From DASSFG01 sp035547915 (GTDB lineage Bacteria; Planctomycetota; Planctomycetia; Pirellulales; JAICIG01): a stretch of DNA of 64,000 bases. The stretch is from NCBI GenBank assembly GCA_035547915.1, contig DASZTS010000045.1:62001-126000 (forward strand), given 5' to 3'. This document shows, one piece after another, positions 1-7,608 of the stretch (position 1 is the stretch's first letter; every line of letters starts with the position of its first letter). Made by a program: the position numbers and the translations under genes. The notes below the pieces were generated by a model that had not been told where the DNA came from, searched no databases, and was given only the letters and a program-made list of their open reading frames with translations.

Positions 1-93
1 ATATGCCACTTCCATTCCCGCCGCTTCGAGAACGTCGCGATACGGACCGGGTTGACCTTTGATGACCGTGGGGGTGACGAGAACGCGCGGCAT
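1..93 (-). CDS. D-2-hydroxyacid / phosphoglycerate dehydrogenase-like, N-terminal fragment
   Basis: Only the first 31 codons lie in the window; the gene continues past the left edge. The ATG is at 93-91 on the minus strand and the frame is open to base 1. The peptide begins MPRVLVTPTVIKGQPGPYR and continues DVLEAAGMEVAY. This matches the start of D-isomer-specific 2-hydroxyacid dehydrogenases related to SerA: a first beta strand with an R/K-V-L-V-T-P signature, then a helix ending E-A-A-G-x-E-V. It is divergent from the PhyH gene. The family call rests on a short stretch, so the substrate is unknown. Confidence 0.55.
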   Translation of the reverse strand, partial: MPRVLVTPTVIKGQPGPYRDVLEAAGMEVAY

Positions 94-343
94 GGGGAAG
101 ATTTGGCTCGTGGGTGCGGGGAGGTTGAGTTGCCTAGTGTCGTGTTTTTCGAGCCGAGATTCAAGCGTTACGCGTAGGTCGGTGAGTAACCTCATCGCCG
201 TTGCCCACATTCATTCGCCACGAGGGTCGGTGTAGCGCTCACCGGCGGTGGATGGCACACGCTGTCACCCATTTTCAGTGTCACCGACGACGGTCATGCG
301 TGATCGACGGCCGCTTCCGACTTACGCGACTCGCCGAGGTTGC

Positions 344-371
344 TTGCAAACGCTCTGTAACCGGCTACACT
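344..371 (+). promoter_or_regulatory. candidate sigma70-like promoter of the PhyH gene
   Basis: TTGCAA at 344-349 and TACACT at 366-371 are separated by 16 bp, about 50 bp before the first plausible ATG of the dioxygenase gene. The boxes were read by eye and are not exceptional in a GC-rich genome. The remainder of 94-390 shows no other feature. Confidence 0.35.
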
Positions 372-420
372 CTGACATGCGTTTGAGTGTTTGAGCGCCG
401 GCAGCAACCTTTGCTTGGTG

Positions 421-1215
421 ATGCGGATGACAATCATTACTTATCCCGAACGCTCGGTCGATCCGTTCAAGATCGCGACCTATCACGAGAGCGGATTCCT
501 CGTGCTGCCGGGCCTGTTCGAGCGACAAGAGATCGCCGAACTGTCGGACGAGGCCGAGCGGCTGCTCGAGCGTACCGACTTGATCGATCAGGATAATCTG
601 CGCTGCCGTTATCAACCCAACGAGGCGGGCGGTCCGTGTTTGTTCGAGACGTTCGATCCGGTCATCGACATCGGTCCGCGGAGCGCCGCGATCGCCGCCG
701 ACCGGCGGATCTATGACGTGCTGGCGCAGATCTACGATGACGAAGCGTGCCTGTTCAAAGATAAGCTTATTTTCAAGCCACCCGGCGCGCGCGGCTATAG
801 CTTGCACCAGGATTACATCGCCTGGAAGAATTTCCCGCGCAGTTTCGTGACCGTGCTGGTGGCCATCGACGAAGCCGATTGCGACAACGGTTGCACGGTG
901 GTCTATCCAGGCTACCATCACCACGGTTGTCTGACCGAGGAAGACGGCGAGTTCCACGAAGTGCCGCCACATGCGATCGACGAGACGCGCGCCGTGCCGC
1001 TCGAGTTGGCGCCCGGCGATGTCGCCTTTTTCGGATGCTTCACACCGCATCGATCGGCGCCGAATCGATCTTCTCGTTGGCGGCGGCAACTCTATCTAAG
1101 CTACACCGCCCGACGCGACGGGGGCGATCTGCGCCAGACGCACTACGGCGACTTCCACGCCTGGCTGCGGAAGAAATATGCCGACTACGGCAAGACGAAC
1201 GTCTATTTTCGTTGA
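421..1215 (+). CDS. phytanoyl-CoA dioxygenase (PhyH) family protein
   Basis: This is a predicted Fe(II)/2-oxoglutarate-dependent oxygenase of the PhyH family. The double-stranded beta-helix core is visible. An HxD iron-binding pair lies in GYSLHQDYIAW, and the distal histidine in FFGCFTPHRSAPNRS, followed by an arginine-rich stretch (SRWRRQLYLSY) where the 2-oxoglutarate-binding arginine is expected. A conserved LAPGDVAFF segment precedes the last ligand. The length, about 264 aa, is normal for the family. The frame is also open from a TTG at 391; ATG 421 or 427 is more likely, because homologues start just before the 'YHESGFLVL' helix, but no clear ribosome site decides it. The substrate cannot be deduced. 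The stop codon is followed at once by dispersed repeat copy A. Confidence 0.85.
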   Translation: MRMTIITYPERSVDPFKIATYHESGFLVLPGLFERQEIAELSDEAERLLERTDLIDQDNLRCRYQPNEAGGPCLFETFDPVIDIGPRSAAIAADRRIYDVLAQIYDDEACLFKDKLIFKPPGARGYSLHQDYIAWKNFPRSFVTVLVAIDEADCDNGCTVVYPGYHHHGCLTEEDGEFHEVPPHAIDETRAVPLELAPGDVAFFGCFTPHRSAPNRSSRWRRQLYLSYTARRDGGDLRQTHYGDFHAWLRKKYADYGKTNVYFR

Positions 1216-1216
1216 T

Positions 1217-1317
1217 CTTGGAGCAGCCGACCAAACCGGACCGAACCCCACAAGATCGGCGTTCCATGGCCGATCTTTTGCCCGCGGCGCTCTCCGAGGA
1301 TTTTCAGCCGCTCTTGG
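1217..1317 (+). repeat. dispersed palindromic element, copy A
   Basis: A stretch of about 100 bp aligns along its whole length with copies B, C, D and E. The left end (GGAGCAGCCGACCAAACC) and right end (TTTTCAGCCGCTCTTGG) form an imperfect inverted repeat. The centre holds a hairpin, AGATCGGC / GCCGATCT, followed by TTTT. It lies directly behind the PhyH stop and may act as its terminator. It is the most diverged full copy. Confidence 0.7.
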
Positions 1318-1418
1318 CCGCGTCATCGTAGACTAGCCCGAGTGCTCCCGGCACGCCCGACGAACCGGTACAATGGTCGGCAAAGTAGCGTGCCGCAATC
1401 CTTGGGAGGTTAGCCGTC

Positions 1419-2513
1419 GTGAGCGCCAATAGCACGATTGAAGCCCCGGCCGGGGTGACGAAGTTCCACCTGTCGCTGAACGTGAACGATCTGGAGCGAT
1501 CGGTCAGATTCTTGCAAGCCTTGCTCGGTGCGCCTCCCGCGAAGCGCCGCCACGACTACGCCAAGTTCGAAATCGACGATCCGCCGCTCGTGCTGTCGTT
1601 GGAACCGCACGGATTTTCGGGCCGCGGAGCGTTGAATCACGTCGGCTTTCGTATGCCCGATTCGGCGGCCCTCGTGGCAGCCCAGCGACGACTGGAGACG
1701 GCAGGCATTTCGACCCAGCGCGAAGAGGGCGTGGAATGCTGCTACGCCCGCCAAACCAAGTTTTGGGCGACCGATCCCGACGGGACGCTGTGGGAGGTCT
1801 ACGTCTTCGAGGGGGACATCGACCACCGGGGTGCCGGCCAGGCGTTGGAAGTCATTTCACCGTCCGCGAGGTCCGCCGAACGCGAGACTGTACGAGTCAG
1901 CGTCGCTCATCGCCTGGGCCAGCCGTTTGGGCGCCTGCGGACGCCAGACGGGCTAGAGTGCGGTGACGGTTCGGTCGACGAGGTGTTGTTGCAGGGCACT
2001 TTTAACGCCCGTACCGATGATGCCGAACGGCAGTGGATACTGCGCGAAGTGCGACGCGTCTTGCGGCCCGGTGGCCAACTGCTGGTGCACGTCTTGACTT
2101 CGTCGGCGCCGCTGCCGACAGACGCTCGGCTGCAATTGCCGGGTCCGGCTGCCGCCGTCGAGCAGGCGCCCGTCGATCGGCAACTGGTGGCCGATCTGGA
2201 AGAAGCAGGCTTCGTCGGCGTCCACTACGCCAAGTTCGGGGCGTCGCCCTGCTTTCATTACGCCGGTGTTGAGATGCGCGAGACGAAATTGTTGGCTTTT
2301 GAACCGGCCGGCACCGCTCCGGCGGCGTGTGTGGCGGTATACAAAGGCCCATTTCGCGAGATTCGCGACGACGCCGGACGCGTTTTCCGCCGCGGCGAAC
2401 GCGTGCCCGTCGACGAGGCAACCCGCGAGCTGTTGCAGGCCGGTCCGGCCGCGGCACAGTTTTTGTTTCTCGGGGTCCACGAGACGGTCGAGGGCGACGA
2501 GAAGTCGGTCTAG
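1419..2513 (+). CDS. ArsI-like VOC protein fused to a partial methyltransferase-like domain
   Basis: Residues 14 to about 130 form a vicinal-oxygen-chelate domain close to ArsI, the C-As lyase family (also called CadI-like). The three expected Fe(II) ligands are H17 (KFHLSLNV), H74 (LNHVGF) and E126 (LWEVYVF). The adjacent pair C107-C108 in VECCYARQTKFW matches the organoarsenical-binding CC of ArsI. From about residue 150 the chain resembles the later half of a class I methyltransferase, with LREVRRVLRPGGQLLVHVLT, but no glycine-rich SAM motif I precedes it. It then has a YKGPFREIRDDAGRVF tail that I associate with ArsM-like proteins. The GTG start at 1419 has a GGGAGG ribosome site 10 bp upstream. 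The nearby ArsR gene suggests an arsenic role. The VOC call is firm; organoarsenical cleavage is an inference. Confidence 0.75.
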   Translation: MSANSTIEAPAGVTKFHLSLNVNDLERSVRFLQALLGAPPAKRRHDYAKFEIDDPPLVLSLEPHGFSGRGALNHVGFRMPDSAALVAAQRRLETAGISTQREEGVECCYARQTKFWATDPDGTLWEVYVFEGDIDHRGAGQALEVISPSARSAERETVRVSVAHRLGQPFGRLRTPDGLECGDGSVDEVLLQGTFNARTDDAERQWILREVRRVLRPGGQLLVHVLTSSAPLPTDARLQLPGPAAAVEQAPVDRQLVADLEEAGFVGVHYAKFGASPCFHYAGVEMRETKLLAFEPAGTAPAACVAVYKGPFREIRDDAGRVFRRGERVPVDEATRELLQAGPAAAQFLFLGVHETVEGDEKSV

Positions 2514-2659
2514 CGGACGCGCAGGCTACAAATTTCGGCCGCGTTGGCGTATGATAGGCTTAGTCGGTCGCGTAAGCAGGCGGCTTCATCGTCGATCGAC
2601 GCACGTCATTCGCACCGCGTTGTCCTTGCGGTGCCTCGAAGGATGGCTGGCCGAGAAAA

Positions 2660-2959
2660 ATGGAAGATAGTCTCGAATCGGATCGTTGTGCTCGGCTACT
2701 CAAGGCCATGGCCGACCGCGAACGGCTCAAAATCGTGCAGTGCCTGCGCGAAGGGCCCAAGAACGTGGGCGAGATCGCCGAGTTACTCCAGGCGGAGGTG
2801 GTGAACGTATCGCACCATCTTGGCGTTCTTCGTCAAGCAGGGCTGGTCGTCGACCGCCGACAGGGCCGGTTCGTGGTCTATCAACTCCATCCCGATGTCT
2901 TCAAGCCCGGCCGGAACGAACATCTCGATTTCGGCTGCTGCCGACTCGATATCTCGTAG
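2660..2959 (+). CDS. ArsR/SmtB-family transcriptional regulator
   Basis: This is a 99-aa winged-helix repressor. A RLKIVQCLREGPKNVGEIAE helix pair leads into the recognition helix VVNVSHHLGVLRQAGLV, then a beta wing, DRRQGRFVVYQL. The classical CxC metal motif in the DNA-binding helix is absent. A C-terminal C93-C94 pair (DFGCCRLDIS) is the obvious thiol site, as in ArsR proteins that bind As(III) away from the helix. The gene lies 146 bp downstream of the ArsI-like gene on the same strand. It has its own TATGAT-like box near 2549 but no clear -35, and its ribosome site is weak. Control of the neighbouring VOC gene is an inference from position. Confidence 0.85.
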   Translation: MEDSLESDRCARLLKAMADRERLKIVQCLREGPKNVGEIAELLQAEVVNVSHHLGVLRQAGLVVDRRQGRFVVYQLHPDVFKPGRNEHLDFGCCRLDIS

Positions 2960-3213
2960 CGCCGTCTCGACGGTCGGCCCTTTGCCGGCCGATAAGGGAT
3001 CGTTCCGGCCCTCCGACTCCTTCCCCGAAAACCCTCGTGTCCGCCGTTTCTGTGCGTGTGGGTAAGGGACATGGCTGGCTCATTTCGAGCATCCATTCAG
3101 GTGCGTGCCGGATACCGCGGTCGATCGACGGCCGGACCTGATGGCGCCTTCGCGTCCTCTTCCCCAACACAACTCTTCCAGCGCCCGGCCGGGGCTCGAC
3201 GGCCGGGGACACG

Positions 3214-3232
3214 GCGCCGCGTCATGCGGCGC
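3214..3232 (-). terminator. hairpin downstream of csrA
   Basis: GCGCCGC and GCGGCGC form a perfect 7-bp stem around a 5-nt loop, 17 bp beyond the csrA stop on the minus strand. No U-tract follows, so it may be an RNA-stabilising hairpin rather than an intrinsic terminator. The rest of 2960-3248 shows no gene. Confidence 0.35.
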
Positions 3233-3248
3233 GGTAGCGACGCAGCGG

Positions 3249-3452
3249 TTATTTGGCGCTGCGGCCACCAGTGGCTGGCGCCACGGCCAACTCGGTCGGC
3301 ACGTACGGCTCCAGCTCTTCACGCAAAACCACGACGTCTGCCGGCGCTTCGATCCCGAGGCGAACCTTGTCGCCCGACAGACGCACGACCGTTACCACGA
3401 TCGAGTCACCCAAACGGATGCGCTCGTTTTCTCTCCGCGACAACACCAGCAT
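3249..3452 (-). CDS. csrA: carbon storage regulator CsrA
   Basis: This 67-aa protein matches CsrA/RsmA, the dimeric RNA-binding protein that represses or stabilises mRNAs through GGA motifs. It begins MLVLSRRENERIRLGDSI. The second strand, VVTVVRLSGDKVRLGIEAP, carries the conserved GDKVRLGI core, and the C-terminal helix is VVVLREELEPYV. The ATG at 3452 has a strong GGAGG ribosome site; the frame extends 21 codons further upstream but that part overlaps the promoter. No flagellar genes surround it, unlike the fliW-csrA arrangement of many bacteria. Confidence 0.93.
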   Translation of the reverse strand: MLVLSRRENERIRLGDSIVVTVVRLSGDKVRLGIEAPADVVVLREELEPYVPTELAVAPATGGRSAK

Positions 3453-3487
3453 GAACCAACCTCCGTGCTTGGGATGAACGTCATGTA

Positions 3488-3515
3488 TGTATACTGTTCG
3501 TATGAACCGTGTCAA
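3488..3515 (-). promoter_or_regulatory. csrA promoter with a palindromic operator-like spacer
   Basis: On the minus strand there is a perfect TTGACA -35 box (3515-3510) and a TATACA -10 box (3493-3488) with a 16-bp spacer. The predicted leader is about 30 nt and holds the GGAGG site. The spacer contains GTTC-N4-GAAC (3496-3507), extended to 6 of 7 matching bases per arm when 3493-3510 is considered, so a dimeric regulator could sit between the boxes. The binding protein is unknown. Confidence 0.6.
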
Positions 3516-3569
3516 GCTTAAGACTTGGTGCTCTCTTGTCCCGTTCTTCCCTGTCTCCGAATTGCGATC

Positions 3570-3866
3570 TCAGGCGGTAATGAGCTCCAAATCCGATGGC
3601 GGCACGAGCTGGGTCTTCTGAAACCGTTCGCCGCTGGAGTCGTAGAACAACACCGTGTTGTTCTGCGTCTCCCAGATCGCGGAGAACGTCACGGCTCGTG
3701 GGCCGTGCAGGCAAAAATAGAGGCCGCAGGGTTTACCCCCACGCATCAGCACTCGCTCCGACATCCGAAAGGCACCACACTCCAATTGGTCAAATTCGCA
3801 TAAGGTTTCATTCACGTAGTCTCGTAGGTCATCCAGCGATTGAATCGTTCGTTCACTGGTCAACAT
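3570..3866 (-). CDS. conserved hypothetical protein, 98 aa
   Basis: Starting at ATG 3866 the protein opens MLTSERTIQSLDDLRDYVNE, then has a compact alpha/beta body with RGGKPCGLYFCLHGPRAV, SAIWETQNNTVLFYDSSG and ERFQKTQLV. I recognise this as a small conserved protein of planctomycetes without known function; that is from memory, not a search. It has no signal peptide or membrane segment. A single sheet with a C-G-x-Y-x-C-x-H cluster could bind a ligand, but nothing proves it. The frame is open far upstream to 4838, but that extension is a shadow of the DUF6807 gene. A 197-bp gap to that gene shows nothing else. Confidence 0.75.
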   Translation of the reverse strand: MLTSERTIQSLDDLRDYVNETLCEFDQLECGAFRMSERVLMRGGKPCGLYFCLHGPRAVTFSAIWETQNNTVLFYDSSGERFQKTQLVPPSDLELITA

Positions 3867-4063
3867 GTGACGGCGTATCTCCTGGGCCAAGATAACGAGG
3901 CGGCGCGATGCCGAAGGCTCGCGCGGTAGGCCAAGCAGAACCAGATGCGGGCACTGGTAACTATCGGCAAGATGGGTAAGAAGTTTCAATGGAAAAAGGC
4001 AGGCGAGCCATCGGGCTTGGCCTCGCGCGCCAAGTACTCTCGGCCGCGTCTTGCGAGGGCCTG

Positions 4064-5011
4064 TCACTTCTTGTCGGCGTATTTCTCGAAGGCTGCGGCG
4101 ATGCCGGCCGACGTCGCATCGCCGAGGTGAAAGACGATGCGATAGCGCAACGAGAGTTCGGCCCCCTTGGAGAGCGTGTACGAGCCGTCGACGTCGGTCT
4201 TGCCCACAAAATCGCGGAGGCCGAAGGGATTGGCTGCGAACAGGCCGTAGTCGCGCACATGCCAGCGAGTTGGATAACGAAAGCTCGAAGGATGGTTCAG
4301 AAACGCGATGCCGACCGCCTTGCCGTCGACGGTTCCCCAATAGTCGACCCACGAGGCGGGCTTGCCCCAGGCGTCTCTGTCGCGATTGCCCTCGCTGTTG
4401 ACGATGTGGCCGCCCTGATTGCTGTTGACGTCCATCACCGTCGGAATGCGGATGCCCATCGAGCCCTCTTTGGTATCGCCGAACCTGACCGGTCCCTCCG
4501 AGGCGAGAAGGAGGATGTCGAAGTCGATCGACCGCCAGTCCTCCTCGGCGCGAAAGGTGAGCATGCGGTGGTCCTCGAGCTGCTTTTTGCCCGCGGCATC
4601 GATCCAGTCGTTGCGCGTCGCGAGTACCGCTTGGTCTTCTTCCTCCGCCACCCTCAGATACTCGCGATGGGCGATGGAGCCGTGTCCCTTCAACTCGCTC
4701 CAGAAGTCGACTCCGTTCACGTCGCCGTGCGTGAACCAGATCGAGCGCTGGTGGGGATGGTCGGGTTTCTCGCCCTTGATTTCCCGCATCGGATAGGCGC
4801 GCGTCATCTCGGCTCCGCTGGGGCCGATCACGGGCCACAGGATCGGCTTAGGCCCGGTCGTGGTCCGATAGATGGTGAAGAGCTTGCCGTCGATTTCCAC
4901 CCGCACGTCCCCCTCCTGCCGCTGAAGAGTGATCTTCGCCGCGTGGGCGGGCGCGAAAGCAAGGGCCGCGACGCCAAGGAAGGCAACGAGTGAGACGAAG
5001 GGCCGGCGCAT
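4064..5011 (-). CDS. DUF6807 (PmoA) family secreted protein
   Basis: This 315-aa protein has a signal peptide (MRRPFVSLVAFLGVAALAFA, cleavage near APAHAA) and a beta-rich body. Typical PmoA/DUF6807 landmarks are DHPHQRSIWFTHGDVNGVDFW, the histidine-rich start of the domain; GSMGIRIPTVMD; GHIVNSEGNRDRDAWGK; ASWVDYWG; and FRYPTRWHVRDYGLFAANPFG near the end. The family is very common in planctomycetes and often lies near sugar or methoxy-sugar catabolism genes. Despite the name 'methane oxygenase PmoA' in some databases, it is unrelated to particulate methane monooxygenase. ATG 5011 has GGAGA upstream. Its substrate is unknown. Confidence 0.85.
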   Translation of the reverse strand: MRRPFVSLVAFLGVAALAFAPAHAAKITLQRQEGDVRVEIDGKLFTIYRTTTGPKPILWPVIGPSGAEMTRAYPMREIKGEKPDHPHQRSIWFTHGDVNGVDFWSELKGHGSIAHREYLRVAEEEDQAVLATRNDWIDAAGKKQLEDHRMLTFRAEEDWRSIDFDILLLASEGPVRFGDTKEGSMGIRIPTVMDVNSNQGGHIVNSEGNRDRDAWGKPASWVDYWGTVDGKAVGIAFLNHPSSFRYPTRWHVRDYGLFAANPFGLRDFVGKTDVDGSYTLSKGAELSLRYRIVFHLGDATSAGIAAAFEKYADKK

Positions 5012-5168
5012 GAGCGGATCTCCGATACCAAAAGTTCAACAGCAGTTTGGCTGCTGAAATGGTAATTGGGCCGGCGCCCTGAGAACAGAGATCGGACAGT
5101 GGATGAGTGAAACCCGCGGTCGACCTGCGGCCCGCGTCACCGGCGGTCGGCGTGGCGACCGGTGGTTG

Positions 5169-5978
5169 CTACCGCTTCAAACTCGCTTCGGCCTGCACTC
5201 GGGCCTCGTTCTTGATGTTGTGGTATTCGTCGAACGTGACTTCGTCGAACTTGTGCATCTGTTCCGCGGCCTGTTCGATGCGCTTGAGGTCTTCCTTGGC
5301 GAGCGTCATCAAAATGGTGTGCTCCGAGCGCATGACCCTCTCCTTGTGCCACTTGTCTTCCGCCGTCACCGTGAGGGTGATCTTCACCGGCAACTCTTGT
5401 CGCTGACGCAGGATCCGGTTCACGGTCAGGCGTGGAAACGGCATATCGGGCGGATTGAGGATGGAATTGAGCTGTTTCTGCCAGTCGGCGAAATCGGCAT
5501 ACTGTCGGGCGACCTGGGGGCGGGCAGGCGCCGAGGTCTCGATTTCGTACTTCATCCAGCGGTTGGTGAGTCGGAGCACGCCCGTATCGGGATCGACGCT
5601 TTCCGAGAATTTGGCCGCGGCGGCATCGCGTACGACTTCTTTGGAGTGGCTCTTGGCGGCTTCCCGCAGCTTGCTGATCTGGGTTGAGATATCGCCGGTG
5701 CTGATGTGCGTCTTCATCTGCCGGTTGGGGTCGAGCAAGATCACCCGGTCTTGTCCTGGGTCGAACACGATCGTTTCATCGGGCGCTTTCGTGAAGTCGT
5801 AGACGCGCCCCGACGCAAAAAGCGTGGTCGTCAGCTCCGGCTTTTCATGTTTGTCGTCCAAGTTCCTGTAGACCTTGTTGTCTACGTGAAAGTCATCCGC
5901 GATCGCCTGTGAGCAGACGAACGCCGTCATGACTGCGGCCAAGAAGTGTAAAACCTGCCGGTTGCGTGCGCTATCCAT
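5169..5978 (-). CDS. secreted hypothetical protein, 269 aa
   Basis: A signal peptide covers residues 1-27 (hydrophobic HFLAAVMTAFVCS, cleavage near SQAIA). The mature part starts DDFHVDNKVYRN and contains a strand pattern including FDPGQDRVILLDPNRQMKT, where a short D-P-x-R turn recurs. The C-terminal third is helical and charged (LAKEDLKRIEQAAEQMHKF), consistent with a coiled segment. No cysteine, catalytic motif or known domain stands out. The ATG at 5978 has a good purine-rich ribosome site (GAGGAGTGAGG). It lies upstream of the DUF6807 gene on the same strand, with a 157-bp gap. I know similar planctomycete proteins only as hypothetical. Confidence 0.7.
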   Translation of the reverse strand: MDSARNRQVLHFLAAVMTAFVCSQAIADDFHVDNKVYRNLDDKHEKPELTTTLFASGRVYDFTKAPDETIVFDPGQDRVILLDPNRQMKTHISTGDISTQISKLREAAKSHSKEVVRDAAAAKFSESVDPDTGVLRLTNRWMKYEIETSAPARPQVARQYADFADWQKQLNSILNPPDMPFPRLTVNRILRQRQELPVKITLTVTAEDKWHKERVMRSEHTILMTLAKEDLKRIEQAAEQMHKFDEVTFDEYHNIKNEARVQAEASLKR

Positions 5979-6258
5979 CCTCGGACCTCACTCCTCAGGA
6001 TCTTCAAAAGACGATGGGGGCGGGAATATCCCAATTCGCCGCCACCGTGTAAACGCCAGTCTGCCTGTCGTTTTCAGCCGGATTGGGCGGGTGGCGGAAC
6101 GGTCTGACCCGCCCGCTGTAGGTTAAGGAGCAGCCCTGTATCCGGCCGGCACAGAGGCTCTGATTCGCCAGGGTCGAAAATGCTATGCTTACCTGGCCTC
6201 GGTGGGCGACCTGCCGCCGACGAACGAACCAACACCACCCAGATCCCCCAACCCCCTC

Positions 6259-7209
6259 ATGCGTACCTTCCTTGTTACCGGCGGTGCCGGCTTCATCGGC
6301 TCGCACATCGCCACCGCCCTTGTCGAGCGGGGCGATCGGGTGCGGGTGCTCGATAACCTGAGCACGGGCCATCGCGCGAACCTGGCGCACCTGGGGTCGC
6401 GCGTGGAATTGATCGAGGGAGACCTGATCGACGCCAAAATGGTGCAACGTGCCGTGGAGGGGGTCGATTGCGTCTTCCACGAGGCCGCGCTCGCTTCGGT
6501 GCCGCGCAGCGTCGAAACACCGCTCGATACCAACGCCGCCTGCGTCACCGGCACGGTCACCCTCCTCGACGCGGCGCGACGGGCGGGTGTCAGGAGGCTC
6601 GTCTATGCCGGTTCCAGCAGCGCCTACGGCGATTTGCCGTCCTCGCCCAAGCACGAAACCGATCTGCCGGCGCCCATTTCTCCCTATGGGGCGGCCAAAC
6701 TCGCGGCGGAATACTACTGCAAGGCCTTCACGGCGACCTACGGCTTCGAGACGGTCACGCTCCGGTACTTCAACGTGTTCGGCCCGCGGCAGGATCCGGG
6801 CAGCCCCTATTCGGCCGTCATTCCGCTGTTCATCACGGCCTTGTTGGCCGGCAAGCGACCCACTGTGTATGGCGACGGCCAGCAGTCTCGTGACTTTACT
6901 TATGTCGACAACGTGGTTTACGGCAATTTGCTGGCTGCCGACGCTCCGGAGGCCAGCGGCCGGGTATTCAACGTCGCCAATGGGCGGGCAACCAGTTTGC
7001 TCAACCTGCTCCGCCAACTCAACTCGCTGTTGAACACCGGGATCGAGCCGATTCACGAGGCTCCCCGAGTCGGCGACATCCGCGAGAGCCTGGCCGATAT
7101 TTCGGCCGCCCAGAAATGGCTCGGATACCAGCCGCGAGTTTCGTTCGAAGACGGACTACGCCGCTCGATCGACTATTACCGTGAGTGGGCCTTAAGCCGG
7201 CGCCCCTAA
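6259..7209 (+). CDS. NAD-dependent sugar-nucleotide epimerase/dehydratase (extended SDR)
   Basis: This 316-aa protein is an extended short-chain dehydrogenase of the GalE/WbpP type, which interconverts UDP-sugars for surface polysaccharides. Seen: the N-terminal NAD fold TGGAGFIGSHIATAL, LDNLSTGHRANL, the catalytic YGAAK (YxxxK) with SSSAYGD before it, and FNVFGPRQDPGSPYSAVIP plus YGDGQQSRDFTYVDNVV, both typical of UDP-GlcNAc/GalNAc 4-epimerases. ATG 6259 is chosen because the nucleotide-binding strand starts there; a GTG at 6202 would add 19 proline-rich residues. It stands alone between secreted-protein genes. The exact sugar is not resolved. Confidence 0.88.
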   Translation: MRTFLVTGGAGFIGSHIATALVERGDRVRVLDNLSTGHRANLAHLGSRVELIEGDLIDAKMVQRAVEGVDCVFHEAALASVPRSVETPLDTNAACVTGTVTLLDAARRAGVRRLVYAGSSSAYGDLPSSPKHETDLPAPISPYGAAKLAAEYYCKAFTATYGFETVTLRYFNVFGPRQDPGSPYSAVIPLFITALLAGKRPTVYGDGQQSRDFTYVDNVVYGNLLAADAPEASGRVFNVANGRATSLLNLLRQLNSLLNTGIEPIHEAPRVGDIRESLADISAAQKWLGYQPRVSFEDGLRRSIDYYREWALSRRP

Positions 7210-7470
7210 CCTCGACAAATGGCTCGAGAGTCCGGCGATACAAGCATTTCTGGGTAGCCGTGCTCCGTCTCACACGTCCCGGATTGAGAGGGCCACGAGC
7301 CTCATCCTCGTTCGAAGTAACGGAAAATTAAGGGCTATTTCATTTCCGTGAGATTGGCACGTGGCCTGCAATGGTGCCTACGCCAATCACTGGGACGGTT
7401 TGCTTGAGGTCTTCGAGCGGCCGTCTGCACGCGTCGAAAAAGGCGCGTCCCGGTTGAGACGAAGGTCGAG

Positions 7471-7497
7471 ATTTAGCCGGGAAGTCCCGGCGTAAAT
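7471..7497. promoter_or_regulatory. near-perfect 27-bp inverted repeat upstream of the DUF1559 gene
   Basis: ATTTA-GCCGGGA and TCCCGGC-G-TAAAT are mirror arms around a 2-bp AG spacer; only one unpaired G breaks the symmetry. It sits in the 399-bp gap 7210-7608, just before the candidate promoter at 7500, the position expected of a protein-binding operator. As RNA it would form a tight hairpin, but no T-run follows. The rest of the gap holds nothing I can support. Confidence 0.5.
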
Positions 7498-7499
7498 GC

Positions 7500-7529
7500 T
7501 TGGCTTTGCGTCGGCCGGGTTGGTAGAAT
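7500..7529 (+). promoter_or_regulatory. candidate promoter of the DUF1559 gene
   Basis: TTGGCT (7500-7505) and TAGAAT (7524-7529) are separated by 18 bp, about 80 bp upstream of the ATG. The boxes are imperfect and were read by eye. Confidence 0.35.
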
Positions 7530-7608
7530 CGTTATTCGGCCAGAACGTCGGTCGGGCACATCCAGCACAAGGCTCTTCAGGAAGCCAGGGAACGGGAGCG
7601 ATCAATCT

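Noticed and set aside
201..386. 61-aa plus-strand frame before the PhyH gene
   Set aside because: It overlaps the promoter region, is rich in Arg/His/Cys without any family features and has no ribosome site.
3496..3507. LexA (SOS) box in the csrA promoter
   Set aside because: The Gram-positive type box is GAAC-N4-GTTC; here the half-sites are reversed (GTTC-N4-GAAC), and no SOS gene is near.
3570..4838. One 422-aa protein covering this whole minus-strand frame
   Set aside because: Most of it overlaps the DUF6807 gene in another frame and reads as arginine-rich noise; only the last 98 residues from ATG 3866 look like a real protein.
4064..5011. Methane monooxygenase subunit PmoA
   Set aside because: The database name is shared but the sequence is a secreted DUF6807 protein without the membrane helices of the pMMO subunit.
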